From: Pseudomonas persica
GTDB taxonomy: Bacteria; Pseudomonadota; Gammaproteobacteria; Pseudomonadales; Pseudomonadaceae
NCBI RefSeq assembly: GCF_900291015.1
Contig: NZ_OLKL01000007.1
Span: forward strand, 35,011-99,010
Direction of reading: 5' to 3'
DNA length: 64,000 bases
Made by a program: the position numbers and the translations under genes. Position 1 is the first letter of the stretch. Every line of letters begins with the position of its first letter. Of the stretch, positions 39,911 through 50,345 are shown piece after piece. The notes beneath the pieces are model-generated. The model saw nothing but the letters and a program-made list of their open reading frames with translations. It had not been told where the DNA came from and did no database searches.

Positions 39911-40945
39911 ATGCGCAAGCAGTTGAAACTGACCGCCCTGGCCCTGGGGCTGTTCGCCGCTGGCCAGGCCATGGCCGCAGACCTCACTGTGATCTCGTTC
40001 GGCGGTGCCAACAAGGCGGCCCAGGTCAAGGCGTTCTACGAGCCGTGGGAGAAGGCCGGCAAGGGCAAGATCGTCGCTGGCGAGTACAACGGCGAAATGG
40101 CCAAGGTCAAAGCCATGGTCGACACCAAGAGCGTGTCGTGGAACCTGGTGGAAGTAGAGTCGCCGGAGCTGGCCCGCGGTTGTGACGAGGGCATGTTCGA
40201 AGAGCTCGACCCGGCGCTGTTCGGCAACGAGGGTGACTACGTGCCTGGCGCCATCCAGCCCTGCGGCGTGGGCTTCTTCGTATGGTCCACGGTACTGGCC
40301 TACAACGCCGACAAGCTGAAGACCGCACCGACCAGCTGGGCCGATTTCTGGGACACCAAGAAATTCCCGGGCAAGCGCGGCCTGCGCAAGGGCGCCAAGT
40401 ACACCCTGGAATTCGCCCTGATGGCCGACGGTGTGGCGCCGAAGGACGTGTACCAGGTGCTGGGCACCAAAGAGGGCGTGGACCGCGCTTTCAAGAAGCT
40501 CGACGAACTCAAGCCAAGCATCCAGTGGTGGGAAGCCGGCGCCCAGCCACCGCAGTACCTGGCCTCGGGGGACGTGGTCATGAGCTCGGCCTACAACGGC
40601 CGCATTGCTGCAGTGCAGAAAGAGAGCAACCTCAAGGTAGTGTGGAACGGCGGCATCTACGACTTTGACGCCTGGGCCATCCCGAAAGGTGCCAAGGATG
40701 CCGAGGAAGCGAAGAAATTCATCGCCTTCAGCGTGCAGCCCGAGCAGCAGAAGACCTACTCCGAGAACATCGCCTACGGCCCGGCCAATTCCAAGGCCGT
40801 GAGCCTGCTGTCGGACGCGGTGAAGAAGGACATGCCGACCACGCCGGAGAACATCGCCAACCAGGTGCAGATCGACGTGGCCTTCTGGGCTGACAACAGC
40901 GAGCAGCTGGAACAACGCTTCAACGCCTGGGCGGCGAAGAAGTAA
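39911..40945 (+). CDS. agtB: ABC transporter periplasmic binding protein
   Basis: The 344-residue protein starts at 39911 with a clear signal peptide (MRKQLKLTALALGLFAAGQA, cleaved after AMA). The rest is a type 2 periplasmic binding fold of the PotD/spermidine-binding group (TVISFGGANKAAQVKAFYEPW). GGAGAGAATAAT precedes the ATG. The in-frame stretch upstream overlaps agtA and is rejected. A terminator-like hairpin after it should keep its mRNA more abundant than that of the permeases. Confidence 0.93.
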   Translation: MRKQLKLTALALGLFAAGQAMAADLTVISFGGANKAAQVKAFYEPWEKAGKGKIVAGEYNGEMAKVKAMVDTKSVSWNLVEVESPELARGCDEGMFEELDPALFGNEGDYVPGAIQPCGVGFFVWSTVLAYNADKLKTAPTSWADFWDTKKFPGKRGLRKGAKYTLEFALMADGVAPKDVYQVLGTKEGVDRAFKKLDELKPSIQWWEAGAQPPQYLASGDVVMSSAYNGRIAAVQKESNLKVVWNGGIYDFDAWAIPKGAKDAEEAKKFIAFSVQPEQQKTYSENIAYGPANSKAVSLLSDAVKKDMPTTPENIANQVQIDVAFWADNSEQLEQRFNAWAAKK

Positions 40946-40958
40946 ACGGCCAGCGTAG

Positions 40959-40982
40959 GGGGCCGCAACGCGGCCCCATTTT
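40959..40982 (+). terminator. Hairpin between binding-protein and permease genes
   Basis: GGGGCCGC and GCGGCCCC form an 8-bp stem with a 3-base loop, followed by ATTTTC. It is typical of intra-operon attenuators or stability stems that raise binding-protein levels above permease levels. Confidence 0.65.
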
Positions 40983-41005
40983 CAGTTCGTATCGCGGAGT
41001 TCGCC

Positions 41006-42253
41006 ATGGCCATTGCAGTGCCCCTCAACGAAGGCGCAGGTCCAAGTCTCAAGCAGCGCCTCAAGCACGCCGAGCGGGTCAACCGCTGGAAGGCGCAGGC
41101 GTTGATCGCGCCGCTGGCGCTGTTTCTCCTGCTGGTGTTCCTGGTGCCGATCGCGGCGCTGCTGTACAAGAGTGTCGGCAACCCGGAAGTGGTTGGCGGC
41201 CTGCCGCGCACCGTGGGCGTCATCACCCAGTGGGATGGCAAGAGCCTGCCGGGCGAGGACGTGTACAAGGCGTTGAGCCAGGACCTGGCCGAATCGCGCA
41301 AGAACCAGACCCTGGGCGACCTGTCCAAGCGCCTGAACATGGAGCTGGCCGGCTACCGCAGCCTGCTGGCCAAGACCGCGCGGGCGCTGCCGTTCAAGAG
41401 CGAACCCGCTTCCTATAAAGATGCCTTGCAGGCCCTCGACGAGCGTTGGGGCGACCCGGCCTACTGGCAGGCGATCCGCCGCAACACCAGCACGGTCACC
41501 TCGTTCTACCTGCTGGCTTCGCTCGATCACCGTATCGATGACCTTGGCGAACTGGCCAAGGCCACCCCGGACCAGGCCATCTACCTGGACATTTTCGCCC
41601 GCACGCTGTGGATGGGTGTGGTGATTACCGCCATCTGCCTGGTGCTGGCCTACCCGCTGGCCTACCTGCTGGCCAACCTGCCGACCCGGCAGAGCAACCT
41701 GCTGATGATCCTGGTGCTGCTGCCGTTCTGGACCTCGATCCTGGTTCGGGTGGCGGCGTGGATCGTGCTGCTGCAGTCGGGTGGCCTGATCAACAGCGCG
41801 CTGATGGCCATGGGCATCATCGACCAGCCGCTGGAACTGGTGTTCAACCGTACCGGTGTGTACATCTCGATGGTGCACATCCTGCTGCCGTTCATGATCC
41901 TGCCGCTGTACAGCGTGATGAAGGGTATTTCGCCCAGCTACATGCGTGCGGCAATCTCGCTGGGCTGCCACCCGTTCGCCAGCTTCTGGCGGGTGTACTT
42001 CCCGCAGACCTACGCCGGGGTTGGCGCCGGTTGCCTGCTGGTGTTCATCCTGGCCATCGGCTACTACATCACCCCGGCACTGCTGGGCAGCCCGAATGAC
42101 CAGATGGTCAGCTACTTCGTGGCCTTCTATACCAACACCAGCATCAACTGGGGCATGGCCACCGCACTGGGCGGGCTGTTGCTGCTGGCGACCGTGCTGT
42201 TGTACCTGATCTATAGCTGGCTGGTCGGCGCCAGCCGCCTGCGCCTGAGCTGA
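41006..42253 (+). CDS. agtC: ABC transporter permease (PotB type, large periplasmic loop)
   Basis: The 415-residue permease has an N-terminal membrane segment (about 30-55), a long soluble loop (about 60-195) and five further segments with the EAA-like motif around GCHPFASFWRVYFPQTYAG. The long loop after the first helix is a feature of one branch of polyamine-type permeases. It pairs with agtD to form the membrane channel. The gap to agtD is 11 nt. Confidence 0.92.
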   Translation: MAIAVPLNEGAGPSLKQRLKHAERVNRWKAQALIAPLALFLLLVFLVPIAALLYKSVGNPEVVGGLPRTVGVITQWDGKSLPGEDVYKALSQDLAESRKNQTLGDLSKRLNMELAGYRSLLAKTARALPFKSEPASYKDALQALDERWGDPAYWQAIRRNTSTVTSFYLLASLDHRIDDLGELAKATPDQAIYLDIFARTLWMGVVITAICLVLAYPLAYLLANLPTRQSNLLMILVLLPFWTSILVRVAAWIVLLQSGGLINSALMAMGIIDQPLELVFNRTGVYISMVHILLPFMILPLYSVMKGISPSYMRAAISLGCHPFASFWRVYFPQTYAGVGAGCLLVFILAIGYYITPALLGSPNDQMVSYFVAFYTNTSINWGMATALGGLLLLATVLLYLIYSWLVGASRLRLS

Positions 42254-42264
42254 GGAGCCTTGTC

Positions 42265-43092
42265 ATGCTGAGCCCTTACATGTCGCCCGTGGAGCGGGTG
42301 TGGTTCTACAGCCTGCGCATTCTTTGCGGCTTGATCCTGCTGTTTCTCATCCTGCCGGTTCTGGTGATCGTGCCGCTGTCGTTCAACAGTGGCAGTTTCC
42401 TGGTGTACCCGCTGCAGGGCTTCTCGCTGCAGTGGTACCAGGACTTCTTCGCCTCGGCCGAGTGGATGCGGGCCTTGAAGAACAGCATCATCGTCGCCCC
42501 GGCGGCCACGGTGCTGGCCATGGTGTTCGGCACCCTGGCAGCCATCGGCCTGACCCGTGGCGACTTCCCCGGCAAGTCGCTGGTGATGGCGCTGGTGATT
42601 TCGCCGATGGTAGTGCCGGTGGTGATCATCGGTGTGGCCAGCTACCTGTTCTTCGCCCCTCTGGGCATGGGCAACAGCTTCACCTCGCTGATCCTGGTGC
42701 ATGCGGTACTGGGCGTGCCGTTCGTCATCATTACCGTGTCGGCGACCTTGCAGGGCTTCAACTACAACCTGGTGCGCGCGGCAGCCAGCCTGGGCGCCTC
42801 GCCGCTGCTGACTTTCCGCCGGGTGACCCTGCCGCTGATCGCGCCCGGGGTGATTTCGGGGGCGCTGTTCGCCTTTGCCACCTCGTTTGACGAAGTAGTG
42901 GTGACCCTGTTCCTGGCCGGGCCGGAGCAGGCGACCCTGCCGCGGCAGATGTTCAGTGGTATTCGCGAGAACCTCAGCCCGACCATTGCCGCGGCGGCGA
43001 CCTTGCTGATTGCCTTCTCGGTGATCTTGCTGCTGACCCTGGAGTGGTTACGTGGGCGTAGCGAGAAGCTGAGAACCCAGCAGCCTGGTTGA
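42265..43092 (+). CDS. agtD: ABC transporter permease (PotC type)
   Basis: The 275-residue permease has six predicted membrane segments and the loop motif [25 protein letters not shown] (about 170-195), the EAA coupling motif that contacts the ATPase. It is the last gene of the operon and is followed by a REP pair. Confidence 0.93.
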   Translation: MLSPYMSPVERVWFYSLRILCGLILLFLILPVLVIVPLSFNSGSFLVYPLQGFSLQWYQDFFASAEWMRALKNSIIVAPAATVLAMVFGTLAAIGLTRGDFPGKSLVMALVISPMVVPVVIIGVASYLFFAPLGMGNSFTSLILVHAVLGVPFVIITVSATLQGFNYNLVRAAASLGASPLLTFRRVTLPLIAPGVISGALFAFATSFDEVVVTLFLAGPEQATLPRQMFSGIRENLSPTIAAAATLLIAFSVILLLTLEWLRGRSEKLRTQQPG

Positions 43093-43108
43093 TGTTGTGT
43101 TGTCTGTA

Positions 43109-43190
43109 CCGGCCTCTTCGCGGCTAAAGCCGCTCCCACAGGATTTGTGTAGCTTTCGGTCCCGGTGGGCTTTAGCCGCGAAGAGGTCGG
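43109..43190. repeat. REP pair, one degenerate arm
   Basis: A full left arm (core CGCGGCTAAAGCCGCTCCC, from 43109) faces a right arm that has lost part of the GTGGGAGCGG segment. It lies between agtD and rpe. Confidence 0.8.
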
Positions 43191-43270
43191 CACAGGTTGA
43201 TGCTAATCAGCCTTCATCCGCTTGCCTGGGTTACAATGCGCGCCACCGTGATTCTGCCAACAGGTGCGCC

Positions 43271-43945
43271 ATGCAGCCCTACGCTATTGCCCCCTCCATT
43301 CTCTCCGCCGATTTCGCCCGCCTGGGCGAGGACGTCGACAAGGTATTGGCCGCGGGTGCCGACATCGTCCACTTCGATGTCATGGACAACCACTACGTCC
43401 CCAACCTGACCATCGGCCCGATGGTCTGCAGCGCCCTGCGCAAGTACGGCGTCACCGCCCCGATCGACGTGCACCTGATGGTCAGCCCGGTCGACCGCAT
43501 CATCGGTGACTTCATCGAAGCAGGTGCCACCTACATCACCTTCCACCCGGAAGCCTCGCAGCACGTCGATCGTTCGCTGCAGCTGATCAAGGACGGGGGC
43601 TGCAAGGCCGGCCTGGTGTTCAACCCGGCCACCAGCCTGGATGCCCTGAAGTACGTGATGGACAAGGTCGACATGGTGCTGCTGATGAGCGTCAACCCAG
43701 GCTTCGGCGGGCAGAAGTTCATCCCTGGTACCCTCGACAAGCTGCGCGAGGCGCGTGCGCTGATCGATGCCAGTGGCCGTGATATCCGCCTGGAAATCGA
43801 CGGTGGCGTCAACGTCAACAATATCCGCGAGATCGCTGCCGCTGGCGCCGACACCTTCGTGGCCGGTTCAGCGATCTTCAACGCCCCGGACTACCAGGAA
43901 GTCATCGCCAGGATGCGCGCCGAACTGGCTCAGGCCCGCCCATGA
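43271..43945 (+). CDS. rpe: Ribulose-phosphate 3-epimerase
   Basis: The 224-residue TIM barrel starts at 43271 ([21 protein letters not shown]). It has [37 protein letters not shown] and EIDGGVN, with the metal and catalytic residues in place. It interconverts ribulose-5-P and xylulose-5-P. It overlaps gph by four bases; the grouping rpe-gph-trpE is common in gammaproteobacteria. The upstream 58 in-frame codons run through a REP and are not coding. Confidence 0.97.
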   Translation: MQPYAIAPSILSADFARLGEDVDKVLAAGADIVHFDVMDNHYVPNLTIGPMVCSALRKYGVTAPIDVHLMVSPVDRIIGDFIEAGATYITFHPEASQHVDRSLQLIKDGGCKAGLVFNPATSLDALKYVMDKVDMVLLMSVNPGFGGQKFIPGTLDKLREARALIDASGRDIRLEIDGGVNVNNIREIAAAGADTFVAGSAIFNAPDYQEVIARMRAELAQARP

Positions 43946-44760
43946 GCGGCTTCGAGCAGCTGTTCCCGGGGACGCTGCCCAGGCTGGTGATGTTCGATCT
44001 GGACGGTACCCTGATCGATTCCGTGCCAGACCTGGCCACCGCTGTGGACCGCATGCTGCTCGAACTGGGGCGCCCGCCTGCCGGCCTTGAGGCGGTGCGC
44101 CACTGGGTTGGCAATGGCGCCCAGGTGCTGGTGCGCAGGGCATTGGCGGGCGGGATCGACCACGCCGACGTGGATGATGCGCTGGCCGACAAGGCGTTGG
44201 CGCTGTTCATGGAGGCCTATGCCGAAAGCCACGAACTGACCGTGGTTTACCCTGGTGTACAGGACACCCTGCGCTGGCTGCGCAAGCAGGGCGTGGAGAT
44301 GGCGCTGATCACCAACAAGCCCGAGCGCTTCATCGGCCCGCTGCTGGACCAGATGAAGATCGGCAACTACTTCCGCTGGATCATCGGCGGCGACACCCTG
44401 CCACAGAAAAAGCCTGACCCGGCGGCGCTGCTATTCGTCATGCAGATGGCCGGCGTTGCCCCGCAACAGTCGCTGTTCGTCGGTGATTCGCGCAGTGACG
44501 TGCTGGCGGCCAAGGCGGCTGGCGTGCAGTGCGTAGGCCTGACCTACGGCTACAACCATGGCCGGCCGATCCACGATGAATCGCCCAGCCTGGTGATCGA
44601 CGACCTGCGCGCATTGCTGCCCGGTTGCGCAGACCCGGCCACTGGGATAACGTTGGCGGACCTTCAAGCCTCACAAGACAGAGAGTCCACCGTGGCGGTT
44701 ACTGGCAAATTCTGGATGAAAGTCATCAAGGCCCTGGCCCGTTGGCGTTGGCGCGCCTGA
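43942..44760 (+). CDS. gph: Phosphoglycolate phosphatase, C-terminus shared with trp leader
   Basis: The 272-residue HAD phosphatase has the nucleophile motif [11 protein letters not shown], the motif II threonine in ITNKPE and the acidic motif [16 protein letters not shown]. It clears 2-phosphoglycolate. The last ~22 residues, after the conserved HAD fold, read through the tryptophan leader in the same frame and end with its stop codon ([14 protein letters not shown]). The protein is therefore longer at the C-terminus than E. coli Gph. Confidence 0.93.
   Translation: MSGFEQLFPGTLPRLVMFDLDGTLIDSVPDLATAVDRMLLELGRPPAGLEAVRHWVGNGAQVLVRRALAGGIDHADVDDALADKALALFMEAYAESHELTVVYPGVQDTLRWLRKQGVEMALITNKPERFIGPLLDQMKIGNYFRWIIGGDTLPQKKPDPAALLFVMQMAGVAPQQSLFVGDSRSDVLAAKAAGVQCVGLTYGYNHGRPIHDESPSLVIDDLRALLPGCADPATGITLADLQASQDRESTVAVTGKFWMKVIKALARWRWRA
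44716..44760 (+). CDS. trpL: trpE leader peptide (14 aa, nested in gph)
   Basis: [14 protein letters not shown] has two Trp codons separated by one Arg codon just before the stop, the hallmark of trp attenuation leaders. It shares frame and stop with gph. A GTG at 44692 with GAGAG upstream could be an alternative start. Regulation of trpE and trpGDC by attenuation has been shown in P. putida. The SD before the ATG is weak. Confidence 0.8.
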   Translation: MKVIKALARWRWRA

Positions 44761-44769
44761 CTTTAGCCA

Positions 44770-44785
44770 GCCGGCGCGTGCCGGC
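44770..44785 (+). terminator. Hairpin in the trpE leader (attenuator candidate)
   Basis: GCCGGC-GCGT-GCCGGC, 9 nt after the leader stop, then CCGTCCGTTTG. The T run is short, so the exact terminator and antiterminator cannot be fixed by eye. Confidence 0.55.
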
Positions 44786-44829
44786 CCGTCCGTTTGCCTG
44801 ACCTATTGCTGCTTGCCACGAGGCTACCC

Positions 44830-46311
44830 ATGACCCGCGAAGAATTCCTGCGCCTGGCCGCTGCCGGCTACAACCGCATTCCCTTGGCCTGCGAAACCCT
44901 GGCCGACTTCGACACGCCGCTGTCGATCTACCTGAAACTGGCCGACCAGCCCAACTCGTACCTGCTCGAATCGGTACAGGGCGGCGAGAAATGGGGCCGT
45001 TACTCGATGATCGGCCTGCCGTCGCGTACCGTGATGCGTGTGCACGGTTACCACGTCAGCATCCTGCAGGATGGCGTGGAGGTGGAAAGCCATGATGTCG
45101 AAGACCCGCTGGCCTTCGTCGAAACCTTCAAAGACCGTTACAAGGTCGCCGATATCCCTGGCCTGCCGCGCTTCAACGGCGGCTTGGTCGGCTACTTCGG
45201 CTACGACTGCGTGCGCTATGTGGAGAAGCGCCTGGGCGCCAGCCCCAACCCGGACCCGCTGGGCGTGCCGGATATCCTGCTGATGGTGTCCGATGCGGTG
45301 GTGGTGTTCGACAACCTGGCGGGCAAGATGCACGCGATCGTGCTGGTCGACCCGGCTCAAGAGCAGGCTTTCGAGCAGGGCCAGGCGCGCCTGCAAGGCT
45401 TGCTGGAAACCCTGCGTCAGCCGATCACCCCACGCCGTGGCCTGGACCTGAGTGGCCCGCAGGCTGCCGAGCCGGAGTTCCGCTCCAGCTACACCCGTGA
45501 GGATTACGAGAACGCCGTCGGCCGTATCAAGGAATACATCCTGGCCGGTGACTGCATGCAGGTGGTGCCGTCGCAGCGCATGTCGATCGACTTCAAGGCC
45601 GCGCCTATCGACCTGTACCGTGCGCTGCGCTGCTTCAACCCGACGCCGTACATGTACTTCTTCAACTTTGGTGACTTCCATGTGGTCGGCAGCTCGCCCG
45701 AGGTACTGGTGCGCGTCGAGGACAACCTGGTCACCGTGCGCCCGATTGCCGGCACCCGCCCGCGTGGTGCTAGCGAAGAGGCCGACCGCGCGCTGGAAGA
45801 CGACCTGCTGTCGGACGACAAGGAAATTGCCGAGCACCTGATGCTGATCGACCTGGGCCGTAACGACGTCGGCCGTGTGTCCTCGACCGGCAGCGTGCGC
45901 CTGACCGAGAAGATGGTGATCGAGCGTTATTCCAACGTGATGCACATTGTGTCCAACGTCACTGGCCAGCTACGCGAAGGGCTGACGGCGATGGATGCGC
46001 TGCGGGCGATCCTGCCGGCCGGTACGCTTTCGGGGGCGCCGAAGATTCGGGCGATGGAGATTATCGACGAGCTGGAGCCGGTCAAGCGTGGGGTTTATGG
46101 TGGTGCGGTCGGTTACTTCGCGTGGAACGGCAACATGGATACCGCCATTGCCATCCGTACTGCGGTAATCAAGGACGGCGAGCTGCATGTGCAAGCCGGG
46201 GGTGGCATCGTAGCCGACTCGGTGCCGGCGCTGGAGTGGGAAGAGACCATCAACAAGCGCCGGGCGATGTTCCGCGCGGTGGCGTTGGCTGAGCAGACGT
46301 CGGCGAAGTAA
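44830..46311 (+). CDS. trpE: Anthranilate synthase component I
   Basis: The 493-residue chorismate-utilising enzyme starts at 44830 ([15 protein letters not shown]). The N-terminal part has [15 protein letters not shown] (tryptophan feedback site region). The C-terminal domain has [40 protein letters not shown] and [19 protein letters not shown]. With TrpG it makes anthranilate from chorismate. It is preceded by a leader peptide and is separated from trpG by estP on the other strand. Confidence 0.98.
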   Translation: MTREEFLRLAAAGYNRIPLACETLADFDTPLSIYLKLADQPNSYLLESVQGGEKWGRYSMIGLPSRTVMRVHGYHVSILQDGVEVESHDVEDPLAFVETFKDRYKVADIPGLPRFNGGLVGYFGYDCVRYVEKRLGASPNPDPLGVPDILLMVSDAVVVFDNLAGKMHAIVLVDPAQEQAFEQGQARLQGLLETLRQPITPRRGLDLSGPQAAEPEFRSSYTREDYENAVGRIKEYILAGDCMQVVPSQRMSIDFKAAPIDLYRALRCFNPTPYMYFFNFGDFHVVGSSPEVLVRVEDNLVTVRPIAGTRPRGASEEADRALEDDLLSDDKEIAEHLMLIDLGRNDVGRVSSTGSVRLTEKMVIERYSNVMHIVSNVTGQLREGLTAMDALRAILPAGTLSGAPKIRAMEIIDELEPVKRGVYGGAVGYFAWNGNMDTAIAIRTAVIKDGELHVQAGGGIVADSVPALEWEETINKRRAMFRAVALAEQTSAK

Positions 46312-46330
46312 ACAGTTGGGGTGCTGCACA

Positions 46331-46422
46331 GCCCATTCGCGGGTAAACCCGCTCCCACAGGTACAGCGCAAGGTTCGAAAGCTGTGCCGACCCTGTGGGA
46401 GCGGGTTTACCCGCGAATGGGC
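46331..46422. repeat. REP pair (31-bp perfect inverted repeat)
   Basis: Arms at 46331-46361 and 46392-46422 are exact reverse complements. The pair lies between the convergent ends of trpE and estP. Confidence 0.9.
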
Positions 46423-46442
46423 CGCAGAGCGGCCCCATCAAT

Positions 46443-48323
46443 TCAGAAGTCGACGCTGACCCCCAAACTCACCCCCTGCTGCGTCAACTCATCACTCTTG
46501 CGCCAGTTGTAGTTGCCGCGCAAATGCACCCCCGCCACCACTTCATGGCTCACCCCCAGGCTCGCCCGGGTCAGGTCGCTGTGCGGCGTATACCCGGTCA
46601 GGGTGAAGTCATTCGCCGGCAGGCTGGTCAGGTGCATCGTCACATCCTGCTGGTCATCCTCGAACTCATGCTCCTGCGCCACCTCGGCGAACAGCCGGGT
46701 ACTCGGCAGCACCTGCACACTGCCCAGCAACCCCACGCCCAAACGGCGTGATGTACGTTCCTGGTCATCGAAGCCCAGCGCCGTCGAGCGCCCGCTCTTC
46801 TCGTCATAGCCATCCACCTTCACCCGCGCATAGTCGGCGCTGATGAACGGCGCCAGCTGCCAGCTGCTGCCCTCGGCCGCCAGGTTGTAGCCCAGCCGCC
46901 CCGACATCGCCCAGGCCTCGCCATCGGTGTCGCCCTTTTCGCTGCGGTCGTTCACGCCAAGGGCGAAGGTGCGCTTGAGGTCGCTGTAGGCCAGGTGCCC
47001 GGCGGTCAGTGTCGCGTCGGCCCACCAGCGGTCCTGGCGGTATTGGGCGAAGGCGCTGGCCAGGTAGCTGTCCAGCTTGTAGTTCGAGTCCTGTGCGCCG
47101 GCCTCCAGTTTCTGCCGGTACACACCGCCGGCCAGGCCCAGGCGCCAGGCGTCGTTCAGGCGGTAGCTGCCGCCCAGGGTCAGGTTGTAGCCGCGGCCAT
47201 CGCCGCTGGCTGCGCTGCGCTGGCCGTCGAAGTCCAGGTCCTGGGTACCGGTGGCGACGAAGGCCTGCCACTGGCCAATTGCCTGCCAGGGTGTCTGCCA
47301 CTGGTTGCGCAATTCGTCCTGATGGGCGCGCAGGCTAGCGTGGGCCATTTCCGGTAGCAGGGTCAGTTCCCAGGGAGCGGAAAGGATCGAGTAGCCGTAG
47401 TCGGCAATCAGTTGCTGGCCGGCAATGGTCGGGTGTACCGAGTCGTTGAACAGCAGCTTGGTCGGGTCTGGCGTGGTGCCGTTGATGCCATACACCGGGT
47501 TTTCCACGCAGCCTTCACCGCTGTAGCAGGTGCCGACCAGGTTCTGGCCAATGGCCAGGCCGAACTGCTCGGGGCTGGCCAATGCTTCGCTCAGCAGCAC
47601 AGGGATGTTCAGTGGAATGATCTCGGCATCGATCTGCCGCAGTTGGCCGAGCAGCGACTGGTTGAAGGCACCGGACAGCAGCGACAGCTGGTTTTGCTGC
47701 GGCGTGCCGCTGTAGTTCGGCGTCTGGCCGAGGTCGGGTAGCAGCCAGACCATGATGTAGCGGGCGCCACCTTGCTGCAGGGCCTGCGCGCTGGCGGCCA
47801 GGCGGACGCCCGCGGCCACGGCATCGGCCGGGCTGCTGACCAGGCCTTGCAGGAAGTCGTTGCCGCCACCGGTCAGGTAGTACAACGCGTTGGGGTCTGC
47901 GCGCAGGCCGTTGGCCAGGTAGCCCGGTTTTTCTCGCAGTACCTGCCCGGCGCCGGGGCGCCCGGGTGGGATGACCGTCTTGGACGTCTTGGTGATCGAA
48001 TCAAGGATCTGCTGGGTGGTATAGCCGCCAACGGCCCAGTTGTTGCCATCGGGAATCCCCAGCGCCGGGTTGATGGGGGAGGTGGAAGGGCCCAGCGCTG
48101 TCGGGTCTACCCCGAGCCGCCCACCAAGGATCATCGGCGACACCGGGGCATAGTTGCCATTGGCATCGCGGTTGGTGAAACGTATGCCGCCAAACTGCCC
48201 CGAGTCGCTGAGGCTGTCGCCGAACACGATCATGCCGGAGTAGGGGGAGGGTGCAGCGAAGGCCTGGCTGCAGGCTAACGCCAACGAGGCGAGGGTAAAG
48301 CGCAATAACGGTGCTTTTCGCAT
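46443..48323 (-). CDS. estP: GDSL esterase autotransporter EstP/EstA
   Basis: The 626-residue protein has a signal peptide (about 1-23), a GDSL hydrolase passenger with S37 in [10 protein letters not shown], the GGND block (around residue 150) and the Asp-His pair in DSVHPT (about 291-296), then a C-terminal autotransporter beta-barrel (about 350-626) ending in the typical terminal Phe (VSVDF). It corresponds to P. aeruginosa EstA, an outer-membrane esterase affecting motility and rhamnolipid. It lies on the opposite strand between trpE and trpG, in the interval that in P. aeruginosa holds the R/F-type pyocin cluster. Confidence 0.95.
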   Translation of the reverse strand: MRKAPLLRFTLASLALACSQAFAAPSPYSGMIVFGDSLSDSGQFGGIRFTNRDANGNYAPVSPMILGGRLGVDPTALGPSTSPINPALGIPDGNNWAVGGYTTQQILDSITKTSKTVIPPGRPGAGQVLREKPGYLANGLRADPNALYYLTGGGNDFLQGLVSSPADAVAAGVRLAASAQALQQGGARYIMVWLLPDLGQTPNYSGTPQQNQLSLLSGAFNQSLLGQLRQIDAEIIPLNIPVLLSEALASPEQFGLAIGQNLVGTCYSGEGCVENPVYGINGTTPDPTKLLFNDSVHPTIAGQQLIADYGYSILSAPWELTLLPEMAHASLRAHQDELRNQWQTPWQAIGQWQAFVATGTQDLDFDGQRSAASGDGRGYNLTLGGSYRLNDAWRLGLAGGVYRQKLEAGAQDSNYKLDSYLASAFAQYRQDRWWADATLTAGHLAYSDLKRTFALGVNDRSEKGDTDGEAWAMSGRLGYNLAAEGSSWQLAPFISADYARVKVDGYDEKSGRSTALGFDDQERTSRRLGVGLLGSVQVLPSTRLFAEVAQEHEFEDDQQDVTMHLTSLPANDFTLTGYTPHSDLTRASLGVSHEVVAGVHLRGNYNWRKSDELTQQGVSLGVSVDF

Positions 48324-48469
48324 CGGTGAACATCCTTTTCTTTGTTTTTATGAAGGACAACCCGATCGACCTTAGCAAATCGCAGTGCATCCCTCCCAAG
48401 TCCATTCGTTTCCCCGTGTTTACAGGCATATTGCGCCCGCCGCCCCGGTAGGCTACTGTGCCGTGACGT

Positions 48470-48556
48470 ATGAGCGAGACCTATCCTGTGTTGATCGTCA
48501 GCAAACTCTTGATGCGCGTAATCAAGGCCCACGCCCGTTGGCGTTGGCGCGCCTGA
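48470..48556 (+). CDS. trpL: trpG leader peptide (14 to 28 aa)
   Basis: The last 14 codons (from 48512) read [14 protein letters not shown] with the same tandem Trp codons as the trpE leader. The frame is open back to an ATG at 48470, giving up to 28 residues; a GTG at 48488 matches the GTG in the first leader. None has a strong SD, so the start is uncertain. It was too short for routine gene calling. Confidence 0.7.
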   Translation: MSETYPVLIVSKLLMRVIKAHARWRWRA

Positions 48557-48567
48557 CTTTATCTCCT

Positions 48568-48582
48568 GCCGGCCCGTCCGGC
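48568..48582 (+). terminator. Hairpin in the trpG leader (attenuator candidate)
   Basis: GCCGG-CCCGT-CCGGC follows the leader stop by 11 nt. The surrounding GCCGGCCCGTCCG and CCGTTTGCC are shared with the trpE leader. There is no long T tract. Confidence 0.5.
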
Positions 48583-48692
48583 CCGCCCCCGTTTGCCTTC
48601 CTGCCTACCGCCCCTTGTGGCAAAGCCGCGCCTGTTGGCTGGGGCAGAAAGGTTCGAATTCTGAAGTCAGTAGATTCAAGAGGTTTAACCCG

Positions 48693-49286
48693 ATGTTACT
48701 GATGATCGACAATTACGACTCATTTACTTACAACGTCGTTCAGTACCTTGGCGAGCTGGGCGCCGAGGTCAAGGTCATTCGCAATGACGAAATGACCATC
48801 GCCCAGATCGAAGCCCTCAACCCCGAGCGCATCGTCGTATCTCCAGGCCCGTGCACGCCGAGCGAGGCGGGTGTGTCGATCGAGGCCATCCTGCATTTTG
48901 CCGGCAAGCTGCCAATCCTCGGCGTTTGCCTGGGCCATCAGTCCATCGGCCAGGCCTTTGGTGGTGATGTGGTACGTGCCCGCCAGGTGATGCACGGCAA
49001 GACCAGCCCGGTCCATCACCGTGACCTGGGCGTGTTCGCCGGCCTCAACAACCCGTTGACCGTGACCCGTTACCACTCGCTGGTGGTAAAGCGCGAAACC
49101 TTGCCCGAGTGCCTGGAAGTGACCGCCTGGACCGCCCATGCTGACGGTTCGGTCGACGAGATCATGGGCCTGCGCCATAAAACGCTGAATATCGAAGGGG
49201 TGCAGTTCCATCCCGAGTCGATCCTGACCGAACAGGGCCACGAACTGTTCGCCAACTTCCTCAAGCAGACCGGCGGCCGCCGCTAA
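48693..49286 (+). CDS. trpG: Anthranilate synthase component II (glutamine amidotransferase)
   Basis: The 197-residue class I amidotransferase has the nucleophile C79 in [11 protein letters not shown] and the His-Glu pair in [10 protein letters not shown]. It supplies ammonia to TrpE. The start at 48693 ([14 protein letters not shown]) is chosen for the family; 26 upstream codons are part of the leader. Nine bases separate it from trpD. Confidence 0.97.
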   Translation: MLLMIDNYDSFTYNVVQYLGELGAEVKVIRNDEMTIAQIEALNPERIVVSPGPCTPSEAGVSIEAILHFAGKLPILGVCLGHQSIGQAFGGDVVRARQVMHGKTSPVHHRDLGVFAGLNNPLTVTRYHSLVVKRETLPECLEVTAWTAHADGSVDEIMGLRHKTLNIEGVQFHPESILTEQGHELFANFLKQTGGRR

Positions 49287-49295
49287 GGATCGAAC

Positions 49296-50345
49296 ATGGA
49301 TATCAAGAGCGCGTTGAGCCGTATCGTCGGCCAGCTGGACCTTTCCACCGAAGAAATGCGCGACGTCATGCGCCAGATCATGACCGGCCAGTGCAGTGAA
49401 GCGCAGATCGGCGCCTTCCTGATGGGCATGCGCATGAAGAGCGAAAGCATCGACGAGATTGTTGGTGCGGTGTCGGTGATGCGTGAGCTGGCCGACAAGG
49501 TCGAACTGCAAAGCCTCGATGGCGTGGTCGATATCGTCGGTACTGGCGGTGATGGCGCCAACATCTTCAACGTGTCCACCGCCTCGTCGTTCGTCCTGGC
49601 GGCGGCGGGTTGCACCGTGGCCAAGCATGGCAACCGCGCGGTATCGGGCAAGAGCGGCAGTGCCGACCTGCTGGAAGCCGCCGGCATCTACCTGAACCTG
49701 ACGCCTACCCAGGTGGCCCGCTGCATCGACAGCTTAGGGATAGGCTTCATGTTCGCGCAAAGCCACCACTCGGCCATGAAGCACGCTGCCGGCCCGCGTC
49801 GCGACCTGGGGCTGCGCACCCTGTTCAACATGCTCGGCCCGCTTACGAATCCGGCCGGAGTGAAGCATCAGGTGGTCGGTGTATTCGCCCAGACCCTGTG
49901 CCGCCCGTTGGCTGAAGTACTGCAGCGCCTGGGCAGCAAGCACGTGCTGGTGGTGCACTCGAAGGACGGTCTGGATGAGTTCAGCCTGGCCGCGCCGACC
50001 TTTGTCGCCGAACTGAAGAATGGCGCAATCACCGAATACTGGGTCGAGCCGGAAGACCTCGGCATGAAGAGCCAGAGCCTGCACGGCCTGGCCGTCGAGA
50101 ACCCGCAGGCGTCGCTGGAGCTGATCCGCGATGCGCTGGGCCGCCGCAAGACTGAAAACGGCCAGAAGGCCGCCGAGATGATCGTGCTCAATGCGGGCGC
50201 GGCGCTGTATGCCGCTGACCATGCCATGAGCCTGAAAGCCGGTGTGGAACTGGCCCACGACGTTCTGCACACCGGGCTGGCCTGGGAGAAGCTGCAGGAG
50301 CTGGGTGCCTTTACTGCAGTATTCAAGGTGGAGAACGAAGCATGA
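49296..50345 (+). CDS. trpD: Anthranilate phosphoribosyltransferase
   Basis: The 349-residue enzyme has the PRPP-binding glycine-rich [38 protein letters not shown], and [12 protein letters not shown]. It joins anthranilate to PRPP, the second step of tryptophan synthesis. It overlaps trpC by four bases. Confidence 0.98.
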   Translation: MDIKSALSRIVGQLDLSTEEMRDVMRQIMTGQCSEAQIGAFLMGMRMKSESIDEIVGAVSVMRELADKVELQSLDGVVDIVGTGGDGANIFNVSTASSFVLAAAGCTVAKHGNRAVSGKSGSADLLEAAGIYLNLTPTQVARCIDSLGIGFMFAQSHHSAMKHAAGPRRDLGLRTLFNMLGPLTNPAGVKHQVVGVFAQTLCRPLAEVLQRLGSKHVLVVHSKDGLDEFSLAAPTFVAELKNGAITEYWVEPEDLGMKSQSLHGLAVENPQASLELIRDALGRRKTENGQKAAEMIVLNAGAALYAADHAMSLKAGVELAHDVLHTGLAWEKLQELGAFTAVFKVENEA

